Shown: one piece after another, positions 1 to 8,570 of the stretch
Position numbering within the stretch: the stretch's first letter is position 1
Layout: each line of letters starts with the position of its first letter
Notes under the pieces: generated by a model
Database searches by the model: none
What the model was told of the DNA's origin: nothing
Seen by the model: the letters and a program-made list of their open reading frames with translations, nothing else
Position numbers and translations under genes: made by a program
NCBI RefSeq assembly: GCF_013623835.1
Contig: NZ_JABKDE010000001.1
Span: 186,001-250,000, forward strand
Reading direction: 5' to 3'
DNA from: Brevibacterium oceani
GTDB taxonomy: Bacteria > Actinomycetota > Actinomycetes > Actinomycetales > Brevibacteriaceae
Length of the DNA: 64,000 bases

Positions 1-144
1 CGCGAGCAGGACCGCGGCCTGTCGACCGGCGAGAAGCGCATGCTCTCCAAGGCACGTCAGATCCTCGTCTCCGAACTCGCCCTGGCCGAGAAGAAGGAAG
101 AGTCCGAGGCAGAGGCCCTGCTGGACGAAGTGCTCGCATCCTGA
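1..144 (+). CDS. carD: CarD family transcriptional regulator, C-terminal end (5' truncated)
   Basis: Only the last 47 codons are in the window, in frame 1, ending TGA at 142-144. The residues [18 protein letters not shown], followed by an acidic/alanine-rich helix, match the C-terminal helical domain of CarD, which binds RNA polymerase beta and stabilises open promoter complexes. ispD and ispF directly downstream give the gene order seen in mycobacteria (carD-ispD-ispF), which supports the call. The N-terminal RNA-polymerase-interaction domain lies outside. Confidence 0.85.
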   Translation, partial: REQDRGLSTGEKRMLSKARQILVSELALAEKKEESEAEALLDEVLAS

Positions 145-1160
145 GCACCTGTGTCATCATCCCGGCCGCGGGGTCGGGCTCTCGTCTGGGCGGCGGAGAG
201 CCGAAGGCCTTCGCCCATATCCACGGGCGGAGCCTTCTGGTTCGCAGCCTCGAGACGATCATCTCCTCGGGAGTCGCCACCACAGTCGTGGTGGCCGCTC
301 CCGAGGATTTTCTTTTGCGTGCACGTGAGGAAATCGACTCGGTAACCGAGCGCATGAATACCTCTATTCCAATCACAGCCGTAGCAGGTGGAAAAGACCG
401 CACTGATTCGGTGCAAATCGCCTTGAAACATGTCAGTAATGCTGAGGTCGTGCTCGTCCATGACGCGGCGAGGTGCCTGACCCCGCCCGATGTGTTCCGT
501 CGCGTGCATGCCGCGGTGCTCTCCGGCGCCGAGGCTGTCGTCCCCGTTCTGCCCATGATCGATACCGTCCGGCGGGCAGTTGTTCACCCCGCGACGGGAT
601 CGAGCACGACCGCCGGCGATGACACGGGTGTGGATCGCACTTCCGACGGCATTGTTCGGTCGATCCGCCGCGATTCTGTCGCCGAAACCACGGTGGATCG
701 ACCAAACAATTCTGATCCGGCAGCGGTTGTGGGAACCGCCGGGCCCTACGCTGTGGTGCGCGGAGATCTCGATCGGGCACACCTGCGACGGGTCCAGACC
801 CCGCAGGGATTCCGCGCTATGACTCTGCTGCGCGCCTACGAACATCATGGGACCGACGATGTTGTGACTGCCGAGGGCGAGGAATCGGGCGAGGACCTCG
901 ACGCGGTGCGCGCGGCCGTCCCCACCGACGATGCCGGCCTCGTTGAGCGTCTGGGCATCGAGGTCGTCGCCGTCGCCGGTGACGAAGAGGCACTGAAGAT
1001 CACCTATCCGCTCGACCGCATCCTCGGCGAACACCTTGCACGATTGAGAGACGCGGGCACTGACTCTGGGCGTTCTGGAAGCTCTGGGAGTTCCGAAAGC
1101 ATTGGAAGCTCGAGGAACGGTGAGATCTCGGGGAGCGGGACAGAAGGAGACCCACGATGA
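141..1160 (+). CDS. ispD: 2-C-methyl-D-erythritol 4-phosphate cytidylyltransferase IspD
   Basis: Third step of the MEP isoprenoid pathway: joins MEP and CTP to CDP-ME. The nucleotide-binding start reads [20 protein letters not shown], followed by [30 protein letters not shown] and ALKITYPLD, all typical of IspD. In-frame homology begins at 144, and the only start-like codon before it is CTG at 141, giving CTGA overlapping the carD stop; the first ordinary start (GTG 288) would remove the CTP-binding loop. About 339 residues against about 230 usual: there is a Thr/Asp-rich insertion near residues 150-190 and a Ser/Gly-rich tail after about residue 305. It overlaps ispF by ATGA. The start codon is the uncertain part. 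Confidence 0.88.
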   Translation: MSTCVIIPAAGSGSRLGGGEPKAFAHIHGRSLLVRSLETIISSGVATTVVVAAPEDFLLRAREEIDSVTERMNTSIPITAVAGGKDRTDSVQIALKHVSNAEVVLVHDAARCLTPPDVFRRVHAAVLSGAEAVVPVLPMIDTVRRAVVHPATGSSTTAGDDTGVDRTSDGIVRSIRRDSVAETTVDRPNNSDPAAVVGTAGPYAVVRGDLDRAHLRRVQTPQGFRAMTLLRAYEHHGTDDVVTAEGEESGEDLDAVRAAVPTDDAGLVERLGIEVVAVAGDEEALKITYPLDRILGEHLARLRDAGTDSGRSGSSGSSESIGSSRNGEISGSGTEGDPR

Positions 1161-1642
1161 GCACGATGATTCCGCGCACCGGCATCGGTGTCGATGTGCA
1201 CGCGTTCTCCGTCGATGCCGAGCGCGAGCTGTGGGTTGCGGGTCTGCTGTGGCCGGGAGAACGCGGACTCGAGGGGCATTCGGATTCCGACGTGGCGGCC
1301 CATGCCTGCTGCGATGCGCTGTTCTCCGCTGCCGGCCTCGGTGACCTCGGTGAGCACTTCGGGGTGGATCGTCCGGAGCTCGCCGGTGCCTCGGGTGCCG
1401 ACCTCCTCAGCGAGGCGGCCCGCATCGTCCGCGACCACGGCTTCGAGGTCGGCAGCATCGCGGTCCAAGTCATCGGCAACCGACCGAAGATCGGCTCCCG
1501 CCGCACAGAAGCCCAGCAGATCCTCTCCGCCTCCGCAGGCGCCCCGGTCTCGGTGTCGGGGACGACGACAGACGGACTCGGGCTGACCGGCCGAGGCGAG
1601 GGGATCGCTGCCATCGCCTCTGCACTTGTCTACGAGAACTGA
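1157..1642 (+). CDS. ispF: 2-C-methyl-D-erythritol 2,4-cyclodiphosphate synthase IspF
   Basis: Fifth MEP pathway enzyme; it cyclises CDP-ME 2-phosphate with loss of CMP and acts as a metal-dependent homotrimer. Metal-ligand motif GIGVDVHAF is at residues 8-16; [20 protein letters not shown] and GDLGEHF follow; the C-terminal [13 protein letters not shown] is also typical. The 161 residues equal the family length. ATG overlaps the ispD stop (ATGA), so the two are translationally coupled in the carD-ispD-ispF operon. Confidence 0.95.
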   Translation: MSTMIPRTGIGVDVHAFSVDAERELWVAGLLWPGERGLEGHSDSDVAAHACCDALFSAAGLGDLGEHFGVDRPELAGASGADLLSEAARIVRDHGFEVGSIAVQVIGNRPKIGSRRTEAQQILSASAGAPVSVSGTTTDGLGLTGRGEGIAAIASALVYEN

Positions 1643-1684
1643 GACACGAGCCTTGAGAGACCCGAACAGAGAGGCAGGCGCACG

Positions 1685-2821
1685 ATGAGAATCCTCTTCC
1701 AAGGAGCCGGAGCCATCGGCCTCGCCGGAGCCGCGCTGTTCACCGATGCCCACGAGGTTGCGGTCGTGTCTCGTAGGCCGGCCGCGCGGCCGCGAGCGGC
1801 CTATCCGCGCCGAGTGAGTGTCATCGATCCGAGCGGTGATCAGCGCCCGATCGGACCCGGCAACGGCAGTTCCGGCGACGGCGAGCCCGATGACAGTGAA
1901 CCCGGGGACGGCGAGCCCGGCAACGGCAGTTCAGGCGACGGCAGTTCAGGCGACGGCAGGCCCGTCAACGACAGGTCCGGTGCGCAGCCCCGTGCACATG
2001 CGGATGGCGACACCTCTGTCGAGGCTTCATCCGGCTGGGCGATGACGCGGGTGGCGGCGACGAGGAGGGTGACGGTCACCGATTGGGACCGGGCGCGGGA
2101 AGCCGGGCGGTGGGACCTCATCGTCCTCTCCACCCGTCCGCGTGACCTCGACCCGACGGTCGCCTCGGCGATTCGTCAGACCTGCGCCCCCGTCATCGCG
2201 ATCACCAGCCAGGTCGATGGCGACCTGGACCGGGCGCGGACGCAGTTCCCCGACGCCGAGGTGGCCGTCTTCGGTCCTGCGTTCGTGTCCGAACGCGTCG
2301 CCGACGGCGACGCCGCGACCGGGCACGAAGTGCGCTATTGGGCCCCGCCAGCCGCGCCGAGGTTCCTCGTCAGCGGACGGCGCGAGACAGTGAAACGACT
2401 GGTCCGTGAGCTCGGCCGACTCGTCATGCCGGTGCCGCACTCCGCGATCGCGCTGCCGCCGACAGTGTTCATCCCCTACGTCGCGGAACTGAGCATCCGC
2501 GGCGGCTCCTGGGTTCAGCTGAAGTCGCACCTGAATCGTCCGGCGAGGGCCGCCGCCGAGGCGGTGCGGGCACGCAGCAGACTGCCCCTTCCCCTGTCTG
2601 CATCGGTGGCGAAGGCCGTATCGGCGCCGGTCGCCCGGGCCGTGCTCGAGGCGATGGAGGCGGTGCTTCCCATCGACGTCACCACCTACGCCGGTCGGCA
2701 CTTCGGCCGTCACGTCGGGCAGACTCGGGACATGCTCTCGGGTTGGGCGGCAGGTGCCTCGGCAACGACGGCTCTGCGGGAGCAGATCGCCGCGCTTGAC
2801 GCCGCGGTTGCTGTCGACTGA
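1685..2821 (+). CDS. Ketopantoate reductase (ApbA/PanE)-like NAD(P)-binding protein
   Basis: The N-terminus MRILFQGAGAIGLAGAAL has the GxGAxG Rossmann fingerprint placed as in ApbA/PanE proteins, which bind NAD(P)H and reduce ketopantoate. At 378 residues it is longer than PanE (about 300). The excess is a Gly/Ser/Asp/Pro-rich stretch at about residues 58-105, encoded by short imperfect DNA repeats (GGCGACGGCAG-like units, 1860-1975). The later TRPRDLDPTVASAIRQ segment fits the family. The C-terminal helical domain is weakly conserved, so the substrate is unknown. It starts 42 bases after ispF and is probably co-transcribed. Confidence 0.6.
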   Translation: MRILFQGAGAIGLAGAALFTDAHEVAVVSRRPAARPRAAYPRRVSVIDPSGDQRPIGPGNGSSGDGEPDDSEPGDGEPGNGSSGDGSSGDGRPVNDRSGAQPRAHADGDTSVEASSGWAMTRVAATRRVTVTDWDRAREAGRWDLIVLSTRPRDLDPTVASAIRQTCAPVIAITSQVDGDLDRARTQFPDAEVAVFGPAFVSERVADGDAATGHEVRYWAPPAAPRFLVSGRRETVKRLVRELGRLVMPVPHSAIALPPTVFIPYVAELSIRGGSWVQLKSHLNRPARAAAEAVRARSRLPLPLSASVAKAVSAPVARAVLEAMEAVLPIDVTTYAGRHFGRHVGQTRDMLSGWAAGASATTALREQIAALDAAVAVD

Positions 2822-2954
2822 GCCTGTGGCTGAGCCTGGTCGGATTCGGTCTGGCTCAGCTCTGCCAGGTCCAACTCAATCTGGCTCAGCCCAGCCTGAA
2901 CCGGCTCAGCCCAGTCCAGTGTGGCCCAGCCCTGCCTGACCCAGCCCGACCGGC
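2822..2954. repeat. Imperfect short repeats between convergent genes
   Basis: The 133 bases between two convergent genes consist largely of about seven imperfect copies of a decamer resembling GGCTCAGCCC, with CCAG spacers. I see no strong hairpin with a T-run here. It looks like slippage-generated low-complexity sequence, possibly also the shared 3' region of the two transcripts. Confidence 0.6.
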
Positions 2955-4373
2955 TCAGGCCCTCGCAGCGGGTCGGCGCTTGGTGACGATGAGGCCGACG
3001 AGGTAGAGCGCGACGATGAAGACGAGCGTCCCGATGATCTGGAAGCGCACGGACGCGACGGTGAGACCGAGGCCGATGATCACGGCGATGCCGGCGAGCG
3101 TGACATACGACAGCCACGGGTAGCCCCACATCCGCAGTGGCAGGGGGTCCCCGGCCGCCTGGGCGCGGCGACGCAGCACGATCTGCGAGACCAAAGTCGC
3201 GACCCAGGTGACGATGAGCGTGGAGCCGACGATGTTGAGCAGGACTCCGAGCACCTCGGCGGCCCAGAAGTAATTGAGCGCCGCAGCCACGAAGCCGAAC
3301 GCCGAGGTTGCGAGCACGGCGGGAACGGGCACGCCGCGTCGGGTCGTGCGACCGAGCCCGCGGGGCAGCATGGACCGCTGCGACATCGAGAACGCCATCC
3401 GGGAGGCACCGTAGATGTTCGCGTTCATCGATGACAGCAGGGCGATGACGATGACGGCGGCGAGCAGGGAGGCGACGAACGGCAGGCCCGCCGTCTGCAG
3501 GACAGCGACGAAGGGGGACGCGCCGAGGCGGTCGTCCGTCCACGGCAGAACGAGGACGATGATCGCCACCGAACCGATGTAGAGGAACAGGATGCGCCAC
3601 ACGATGGTCTTGATCGCCTGGCTCACGCTGCGCTCGGGGTTCGCGGTCTCGGCGGCGGCGACCGCAACGATCTCGATGCCGCCGAAGGCGAAAGCGACGA
3701 CGAGCAGTCCGGCTGCGATGCCCGAGATCCCGGTGGGCATGAACCCGTCTGAGAAGATCTGCGCGGGCGGTTCGGCCGGAGTCCAGCCGAGGAGATAGGC
3801 GATTCCGAGGACGAGGAAGAGCACGACGAAGGCGACCTTGAGCAGTGAGAACCAGAACTCGAACTCACCGAAGCTGCCTGAAGTGGTGAGGTTGATGGCC
3901 GTGAAGACGAGCATGATCGCCAGGGCGATGACCCACTGCGGGACCGCGGGAACGTAGGAGGCGGCGATCTGCGCGGCGGCGGTGGCCTCGGCGGCGACGA
4001 CGAGGCACAGCTGCACCCACCACAGGGCACCGACGGCGAACGCGGCGGCAGGCCCCATCGCCTTGCCCGCGTAGTGGGAGAACGCTCCGGGATTCGGATC
4101 CGCGGCGACGAGTTCGCCGAGGGCGCGCATAACGAAGATGACGATGAGGCCGGCGACGACATAGGACACGAGGACCGCTGGGCCGGCCGCCTGCACGCCG
4201 GCCCCGGAACCGACGAAGAGGCCGGCGCCGATCGCCGAGCCGAGGCTCATCATCACCAGGTGGCGGGGCTTCATCCCCACCTTGAGGCCGGTGGCGTTTG
4301 CGGAGGTGTCGGAGGCGCCGCGAGCCGAGGCGGATGACGCGTCGGAGGGCTGTTGTGAGAGTGAATCGGGCAC
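2955..4373 (-). CDS. AAT-type amino-acid permease (APC superfamily)
   Basis: Integral membrane amino-acid/H+ symporter of 472 residues with about 12 hydrophobic segments. A cytosolic Ser/Ala-rich N-tail (residues 1-35) is followed by MSLGSAIGAGLFVGSGAGV, the substrate-binding kink of TM1 in APC carriers, and then by ALGELVAADPNPGAFSHYA, which resembles the GABA/proline/aromatic permease (AAT) group. Starts at GTG 4373. Monocistronic and transcribed against the apbA-like gene. The transported amino acid cannot be read from sequence. Confidence 0.88.
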   Translation of the reverse strand: MPDSLSQQPSDASSASARGASDTSANATGLKVGMKPRHLVMMSLGSAIGAGLFVGSGAGVQAAGPAVLVSYVVAGLIVIFVMRALGELVAADPNPGAFSHYAGKAMGPAAAFAVGALWWVQLCLVVAAEATAAAQIAASYVPAVPQWVIALAIMLVFTAINLTTSGSFGEFEFWFSLLKVAFVVLFLVLGIAYLLGWTPAEPPAQIFSDGFMPTGISGIAAGLLVVAFAFGGIEIVAVAAAETANPERSVSQAIKTIVWRILFLYIGSVAIIVLVLPWTDDRLGASPFVAVLQTAGLPFVASLLAAVIVIALLSSMNANIYGASRMAFSMSQRSMLPRGLGRTTRRGVPVPAVLATSAFGFVAAALNYFWAAEVLGVLLNIVGSTLIVTWVATLVSQIVLRRRAQAAGDPLPLRMWGYPWLSYVTLAGIAVIIGLGLTVASVRFQIIGTLVFIVALYLVGLIVTKRRPAARA

Positions 4374-4464
4374 CCGTCGAGTGTAGCCGTCGGCAGTGCA
4401 GAAGATGCATGCTGGGTGCTCTTGAAAGGGAGGTCAGCGGCCGCCGCAACTCCACCGAAAACGA

Positions 4465-4497
4465 CGCGGCCCCGGTTCGCTATGAACCGGGGGCCGC
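4465..4497 (-). terminator. Hairpin ending the mscR-MBL operon
   Basis: CGCGGCCCCGGTTC (4465-4478) and GAACCGGGGGCCGCG (4484-4497) pair with one bulged base around a 5-base loop, 30 bases past the stop of the metallo-beta-lactamase gene on the minus strand. There is no T-run, as is usual in high-GC actinobacteria. Confidence 0.6.
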
Positions 4498-4527
4498 GAG
4501 TCGGGTGGAGATGTTCAGGCAGGACGA

Positions 4528-5199
4528 TCAGTGCCCGCGCCTGATCCACTCCTCGAGGCTCGGACGCTCGGCCCCGATCGAGGTCGCATCGCCGTGCCCG
4601 GTGAGCACGACAGTCGCCTCGGGGAGTTCGAAGAGCACGTCGCGGATCGACTCGATGATCGTCTCGAAGCTCGAGTACGACCGACCGGTCGCGCCGGGAC
4701 CGCCGTTGAACAGCGTGTCACCGGAGAACAGCACCGGACCGACCGCGCGACCGGCACCGGCCGTGGCTGGTGCGGGCAGGCCGGTCTCGACGAAGAAGCA
4801 CGTCGAACCGGGGGAGTGGCCCGGAGTGTGCAGCGCCTTGAGTCGGATACCGCCGACGGTCCACGTATCGCCGTCGGCGATCTGACCGTCGGGGCGGTAG
4901 CTGTCATAGGTCATGTCCCACAGGACATAGTCATCGGGATTGAGGTAGACGGTGGGATTGCCCACCCGCTGTGCGAAGTCGCGGACGACTCCCACATGGT
5001 CATCGTGACCGTGCGTGAGCAGAACGGCCTTGACCTCTCTCGATCCGACCGCCTCGGCGATGGCATCGATGTCGTGGGCGGGATCGATGACGATGACCTC
5101 GGAATCGTCGCCGATGATCCACACATTGTTGTCCACGTTGTGGGTCTCCCCGTCGAGGGAGAACGTCCCGGAGGTGACGAGATGGTCGATGGACGTCAT
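4528..5199 (-). CDS. MBL-fold metallo-hydrolase paired with mycothiol-dependent dehydrogenase
   Basis: Binuclear zinc hydrolase of 223 residues. The motif LLTHGHDDHVG (HxHxDH) is at about residues 59-69, HTPGH provides the next ligand, FSGDTLF the bridging aspartate, and TGHGD the final histidine. Its ATG (5199-5197) overlaps the stop of the upstream dehydrogenase as TGATG, so they are coupled. The same pair occurs in mycobacteria (Rv2259-Rv2260). From that I infer that it hydrolyses a mycothiol thioester such as S-formylmycothiol; the activity has not been read from the sequence itself. The frame stays open upstream of this start, but only as antisense-type sequence within the dehydrogenase gene. 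Confidence 0.85.
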   Translation of the reverse strand: MTSIDHLVTSGTFSLDGETHNVDNNVWIIGDDSEVIVIDPAHDIDAIAEAVGSREVKAVLLTHGHDDHVGVVRDFAQRVGNPTVYLNPDDYVLWDMTYDSYRPDGQIADGDTWTVGGIRLKALHTPGHSPGSTCFFVETGLPAPATAGAGRAVGPVLFSGDTLFNGGPGATGRSYSSFETIIESIRDVLFELPEATVVLTGHGDATSIGAERPSLEEWIRRGH

Positions 5200-6290
5200 C
5201 AGAGTTCCACCACCGACCGCAGGACCTTGCCCTGGCCCATCTTCTCGAACGCCGCCTCGACGTCGCCGAGCCCGATGCGCTCGGTGACGAACTTCTCCAG
5301 CGGGAATCGTCCCTGCTGGTAGAGGTCGACGAGCATCGGGAAGTCCCGGTCGGGCAGGCAGTCGCCGTACCACGAGGACTTCAGCTTGCCGCCGCGGCCG
5401 AACACGTCCAGCAGCGGCACGGTCAGCTCCATCTCCGGGGTGGGCACGCCGACGAGGACGACGGTGCCGGCGAGGTCGCGGCCGTAGAAGGCCTGCCGCC
5501 AGGTCGCGGGAAGTCCGACGGCGTCGATGACGACATCGGCGCCGAATCCGCCCGTGCGCTCCTGGATCGCGGCGACGACCTCGTCCTCGCTCATGCCCTT
5601 GGTACTCACGGTGGCCGTGGCGCCGAGGTCCTTTGCCCATTCGAGCTTCTTCTCGTCGATGTCGAGCGCAATGATCGTTCCCGCGCCGGCCAGAGCCGAA
5701 CCGGCGATCGCTGCGCAGCCGACGCCGCCGGCGCCGATGACAGCCACGGTCTTGCCGCGGGTGACCTCACCGGTGTTGATGGCGGCGCCGATGCCGGCCA
5801 TCATTCCGCAGCCGAGCAGGCCGACGACGGCCGGATCGGACTCGGGGACCTTCGTGCATTGGCCGGCGGCGACGAGGGTCTTCTCGGCGAAGGAGCCGAT
5901 GCCGAGTGCGGCCTCGAGCTCGGTGCCGTCGGGCAGGGTCATCTTCTGCGAAGCATTGTGTGTGGCGAAGCAGTACCAGGGCTCGCCGCGCTTGCACGCA
6001 CGGCATTCGCCGCAGATGGCGCGCCAGTTGAGGATGACGAAGTCTCCGACCTCGACGTTGGTGACTCCCTCACCGACCTCGGAGACGACTCCGGCTGATT
6101 CGTGGCCGAGCAGGAACGGGTAGTCGTCGCTGATGCCGCCTTCGCGGTAGTGGAAATCGGTGTGGCAGACGCCGCACGACTTCACATCGACGATGACCTC
6201 GCCCGGTCCCGGATCCGGGATGACGATGTCGGTGAGTTCGACCGGGGCTCCCCTGCTGCGGGAGATGACGCCCTTGACAGTCTGTGGCAT
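5199..6290 (-). CDS. mscR: S-(hydroxymethyl)mycothiol dehydrogenase / nitrosomycothiol reductase
   Basis: Zinc-dependent, NAD-linked class III-type alcohol dehydrogenase of 363 residues. Catalytic zinc ligands lie in CGVCHTDFH and GHESAGVV. Structural zinc cysteines are in [17 protein letters not shown]. The coenzyme domain carries [14 protein letters not shown] and ALDID. Actinobacterial MscR oxidises the formaldehyde-mycothiol adduct and reduces S-nitrosomycothiol. I chose the ATG at 6290 because AAAGGAG lies 6-9 bases before it; the frame is open for another 36 codons without recognisable protein. It is the first gene of an operon with the MBL hydrolase. Confidence 0.88.
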   Translation of the reverse strand: MPQTVKGVISRSRGAPVELTDIVIPDPGPGEVIVDVKSCGVCHTDFHYREGGISDDYPFLLGHESAGVVSEVGEGVTNVEVGDFVILNWRAICGECRACKRGEPWYCFATHNASQKMTLPDGTELEAALGIGSFAEKTLVAAGQCTKVPESDPAVVGLLGCGMMAGIGAAINTGEVTRGKTVAVIGAGGVGCAAIAGSALAGAGTIIALDIDEKKLEWAKDLGATATVSTKGMSEDEVVAAIQERTGGFGADVVIDAVGLPATWRQAFYGRDLAGTVVLVGVPTPEMELTVPLLDVFGRGGKLKSSWYGDCLPDRDFPMLVDLYQQGRFPLEKFVTERIGLGDVEAAFEKMGQGKVLRSVVEL

Positions 6291-6535
6291 TGCGTCTCCT
6301 TTGTGTCTTCCTTCGCGGGTGTCCTGGCTTCGGCAGCGGACATCCGCAGAAGCCGACGCCCGAAGTGGACCGAGTGCACCCCTGGTCGGGGAGCTCACAG
6401 CCCCACCTTAACCAAGCCGCTGGCTGTCGACCAGCGGCGATTCGCGAGTGAGACGCGAGGGCCCGAGTGAGCGGGACCCGAGTGAGGAGAGCGGCCTGCC
6501 GCGGACTGCGAAGACCAGCTGGGCACGCACGACGA

Positions 6536-6568
6536 AGGCGGCCCGATGCATGGTGCATCGGGCCGCCT
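6536..6568 (-). terminator. Perfect 15-bp hairpin downstream of metPS
   Basis: AGGCGGCCCGATGCA (6536-6550) and its exact complement (6554-6568) close a 3-base loop. It lies between the end of metS and the promoter region of mscR, both on the minus strand, so a stop signal for metPS is the simplest reading. Confidence 0.6.
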
Positions 6569-6593
6569 CGGTGGGGGTCGCCTCGGCGAGGGT

Positions 6594-6641
6594 CACCCGG
6601 TGTGGATCACCGGACGGAATCGCCGTCCGGGGCACCGGGTG
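6594..6641 (-). terminator. Nested hairpin just after the metS stop
   Basis: Outer arms CACCCGGTG (6594-6602) and CACCGGGTG (6633-6641) enclose inner arms CCGGACGG (6610-6617) and CCGTCCGG (6623-6630). It begins 4 bases past the metS stop on the minus strand. With the hairpin at 6536 it makes a double stop. Confidence 0.55.
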
Positions 6642-6644
6642 AGT

Positions 6645-6758
6645 TCACTCGGCGGTCTCCTCATCGGGATGCTTGCGCAGGTGCAGGATCGCAGCGCCCA
6701 AGCCGCCCCACACGGTGACCATGGCGATGATCATCATGACGATTGCTGAGGTACCCAT
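6645..6758 (-). CDS. metS: Methionine/alanine importer small subunit MetS
   Basis: A 37-residue peptide, one transmembrane helix (about residues 4-26, starting MGTSAIVMMIIAMVTVWGG) followed by a short charged tail HLRKHPDEETAE. This matches the small subunits that accompany NSS-type MetP carriers; in Corynebacterium both MetP and MetS are needed for uptake. Its ATG lies one base after the metP stop (TGACATG). The two hairpins just downstream are consistent with it being the last gene of the unit. Confidence 0.85.
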   Translation of the reverse strand: MGTSAIVMMIIAMVTVWGGLGAAILHLRKHPDEETAE

Positions 6759-6759
6759 G

Positions 6760-8322
6760 TCAGACTCCCTTGGTTTCGTTGCGGAGGTTCTCTGCGGCCA
6801 CGGAATCGGCGATCGCCGCCTCCGCCTCGTCGATCGTCTGCTTCGGCCATCTGATGAGTGTGAGAACGATCGAGGCCACGACCAGCAGCCCGATCATGCC
6901 CCAGCCCATGACGCCGGTGAGCAGTGTCGGATAGTCCTCGTAGCCCTCGGTGGTGTACGTGATGATCTGCGTGATGAGCATGTAGGCGAGGACCAGGGCG
7001 GTGACACCGCCGAGGATGATCATCCAGAACCAGCCGACCTTGAAGCTCGAGATCGCATTGAGGTGATCGCGCAGCACCGGCAGCTTGCGGGCGAACCAGC
7101 CGACGACGATGAGAGCCACGACAGCGGCACCGACGATGCCGATGTTGTTCGCCCAGGCGTCGACGGTGTCGAGGACGTAGAGGCCGGTGACGGTGGGCAT
7201 GAGCAGGATCGAGATGACCGCCATGGCACCGCCGACGAGGACGGTCGAGGTCTTGTTGCCGAGGCGGAACTTGTCCCGCAGTGCTTGGATCGGCACTTGG
7301 ACGATCGAGATCAGCGAGGTCAGCCCGGCGAAGACGAGGCAGGCGAAGAAGGCGAAGCCGAACAGTCCGCCGCCGGGCATTTCGGAGATCAGCGTCGGGA
7401 AGGCCATGAACGCCAGCCCGATGCCGGAATCGGCGACCTCGGAGACCTGGGTGCCCTGAGCCGCGGCCATGAAGCCGAGCGCTGCGAAGACGCCGATGCC
7501 GGCGAGGATCTCGAACGCGGAGTTCGAGAAGCCGACGACGAGCCCCGAACCGGTGAGGTTCGTCTTCTTCTTCAGGTACGAGGCGTAGGTGATCATGATG
7601 CCGAATGCGATCGACAGCGAGAAGAAGATCTGCCCATAGGCCGCGATCCACACCGTCGGATCCGTCAGTGCTCCGAAGTCAGGAGTGAACAGCGCATTGA
7701 GGCCCTCGGCCGCACCCGGCAGGAACAGGGCTCGGATGACGAGAGCGAGGAAGAGGACGACGAGCAGCGGGATGAAGATCTTCGAGAACCCGGCGATGCC
7801 GTTCTGGACGCCCATGAGCAGGATGCCGATGGTGATGACCCAGACGAGGATGACGGGGATGAGCACGCCGGGGACGAACTCCATCGAGATTCCCGGGTCG
7901 GAGAGCTTGAGGAATTCGCCGGTGAAGAACGTGGTGGCGTCGTCTCCCCATGCCTGATTGAGGGAGAAGAACATATAGCAGCCGGCCCAGCCGATGATGG
8001 CCGCATAGTAGATGCCGATGACGAAGGCGACCCCGGTCTGGAACCAGCCGATGGGTTCGGCGACCTTCGAGGCCATGCGGAACGACAGGGGTGCCGAACC
8101 GCGTGAGCGGTGGCCCATCGCGTAGTCGAAGAACAGCAGCGGGATGCCCGCCGTCAGCAGTGCGACGAGATAGGGGATGATGAAGGCGCCGCCGCCGTTG
8201 TCGTAGGTGACGTAGGGGAAGCGCCAGATGTTGCCGAGGCCGACCGCCGAGCCGATGGCAGCGAAGATGAACGCGCCGCGGGTGGCGAAGACCTCCCTCT
8301 GGGGTGATGTCTTGGGAGACAT
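6760..8322 (-). CDS. metP: Sodium-dependent methionine/alanine importer large subunit (NSS family)
   Basis: Neurotransmitter:sodium symporter family, 520 residues, about 12 transmembrane segments. FAAIGSAVGLGNIWRFPYVT (about residues 15-34) is the family's TM1 sodium/substrate site, and NGGGAFIIPYL follows. The small MetS gene next to it makes MetP the most likely assignment. ATG at 8322 is preceded by AAAGGAC at a good distance; upstream in-frame codons to 8436 show no family residues. The promoter must lie in 8323-8460, divergent from cysS. Confidence 0.88.
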   Translation of the reverse strand: MSPKTSPQREVFATRGAFIFAAIGSAVGLGNIWRFPYVTYDNGGGAFIIPYLVALLTAGIPLLFFDYAMGHRSRGSAPLSFRMASKVAEPIGWFQTGVAFVIGIYYAAIIGWAGCYMFFSLNQAWGDDATTFFTGEFLKLSDPGISMEFVPGVLIPVILVWVITIGILLMGVQNGIAGFSKIFIPLLVVLFLALVIRALFLPGAAEGLNALFTPDFGALTDPTVWIAAYGQIFFSLSIAFGIMITYASYLKKKTNLTGSGLVVGFSNSAFEILAGIGVFAALGFMAAAQGTQVSEVADSGIGLAFMAFPTLISEMPGGGLFGFAFFACLVFAGLTSLISIVQVPIQALRDKFRLGNKTSTVLVGGAMAVISILLMPTVTGLYVLDTVDAWANNIGIVGAAVVALIVVGWFARKLPVLRDHLNAISSFKVGWFWMIILGGVTALVLAYMLITQIITYTTEGYEDYPTLLTGVMGWGMIGLLVVASIVLTLIRWPKQTIDEAEAAIADSVAAENLRNETKGV

Positions 8323-8557
8323 GGTGTCCTTTCTTGGTCGGTCGCGGGGATTCGAGACCGAGTTCAGCCCCCGCAGTCTCGTCTGTGAGACCGGCGGGCT
8401 CGCGCGGAGTCCGGAATGCGAGAATGCCTCTCGCATCGGTCTGCTGTGCTTGCGTCCACTTTACTGGGAATTCGCTGTGCGATGTGCGGTGCATCACGTG
8501 AGGTGCATAACAGTCCCGTATCGAAACCGGACTGACGGCAAGTTCGGTGCGGCCCGG
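8323..8557. promoter_or_regulatory. Divergent metP/cysS promoter region with an 18-bp palindrome-like site
   Basis: No gene here. TGCATCACGTGAGGTGCA at about 8489-8506 is centred on the perfect palindrome TCACGTGA and has matching TGCA ends. It could be an operator for metPS or cysS. This rests on symmetry alone. Confidence 0.35.
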
Positions 8558-8563
8558 TAGACT
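8558..8563 (+). promoter_or_regulatory. -10 element for leaderless cysS transcript
   Basis: TAGACT ends 7 bases before the GTG at 8571, which puts the predicted transcript start on the first codon. The same arrangement precedes three other genes in this window. Confidence 0.55.
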
Positions 8564-8570
8564 TGAGGAC

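Noticed and set aside
6673-8106. 477-codon plus-strand frame
   Set aside because: Antisense of metP/metS; highly acidic nonsense sequence and no RBS.
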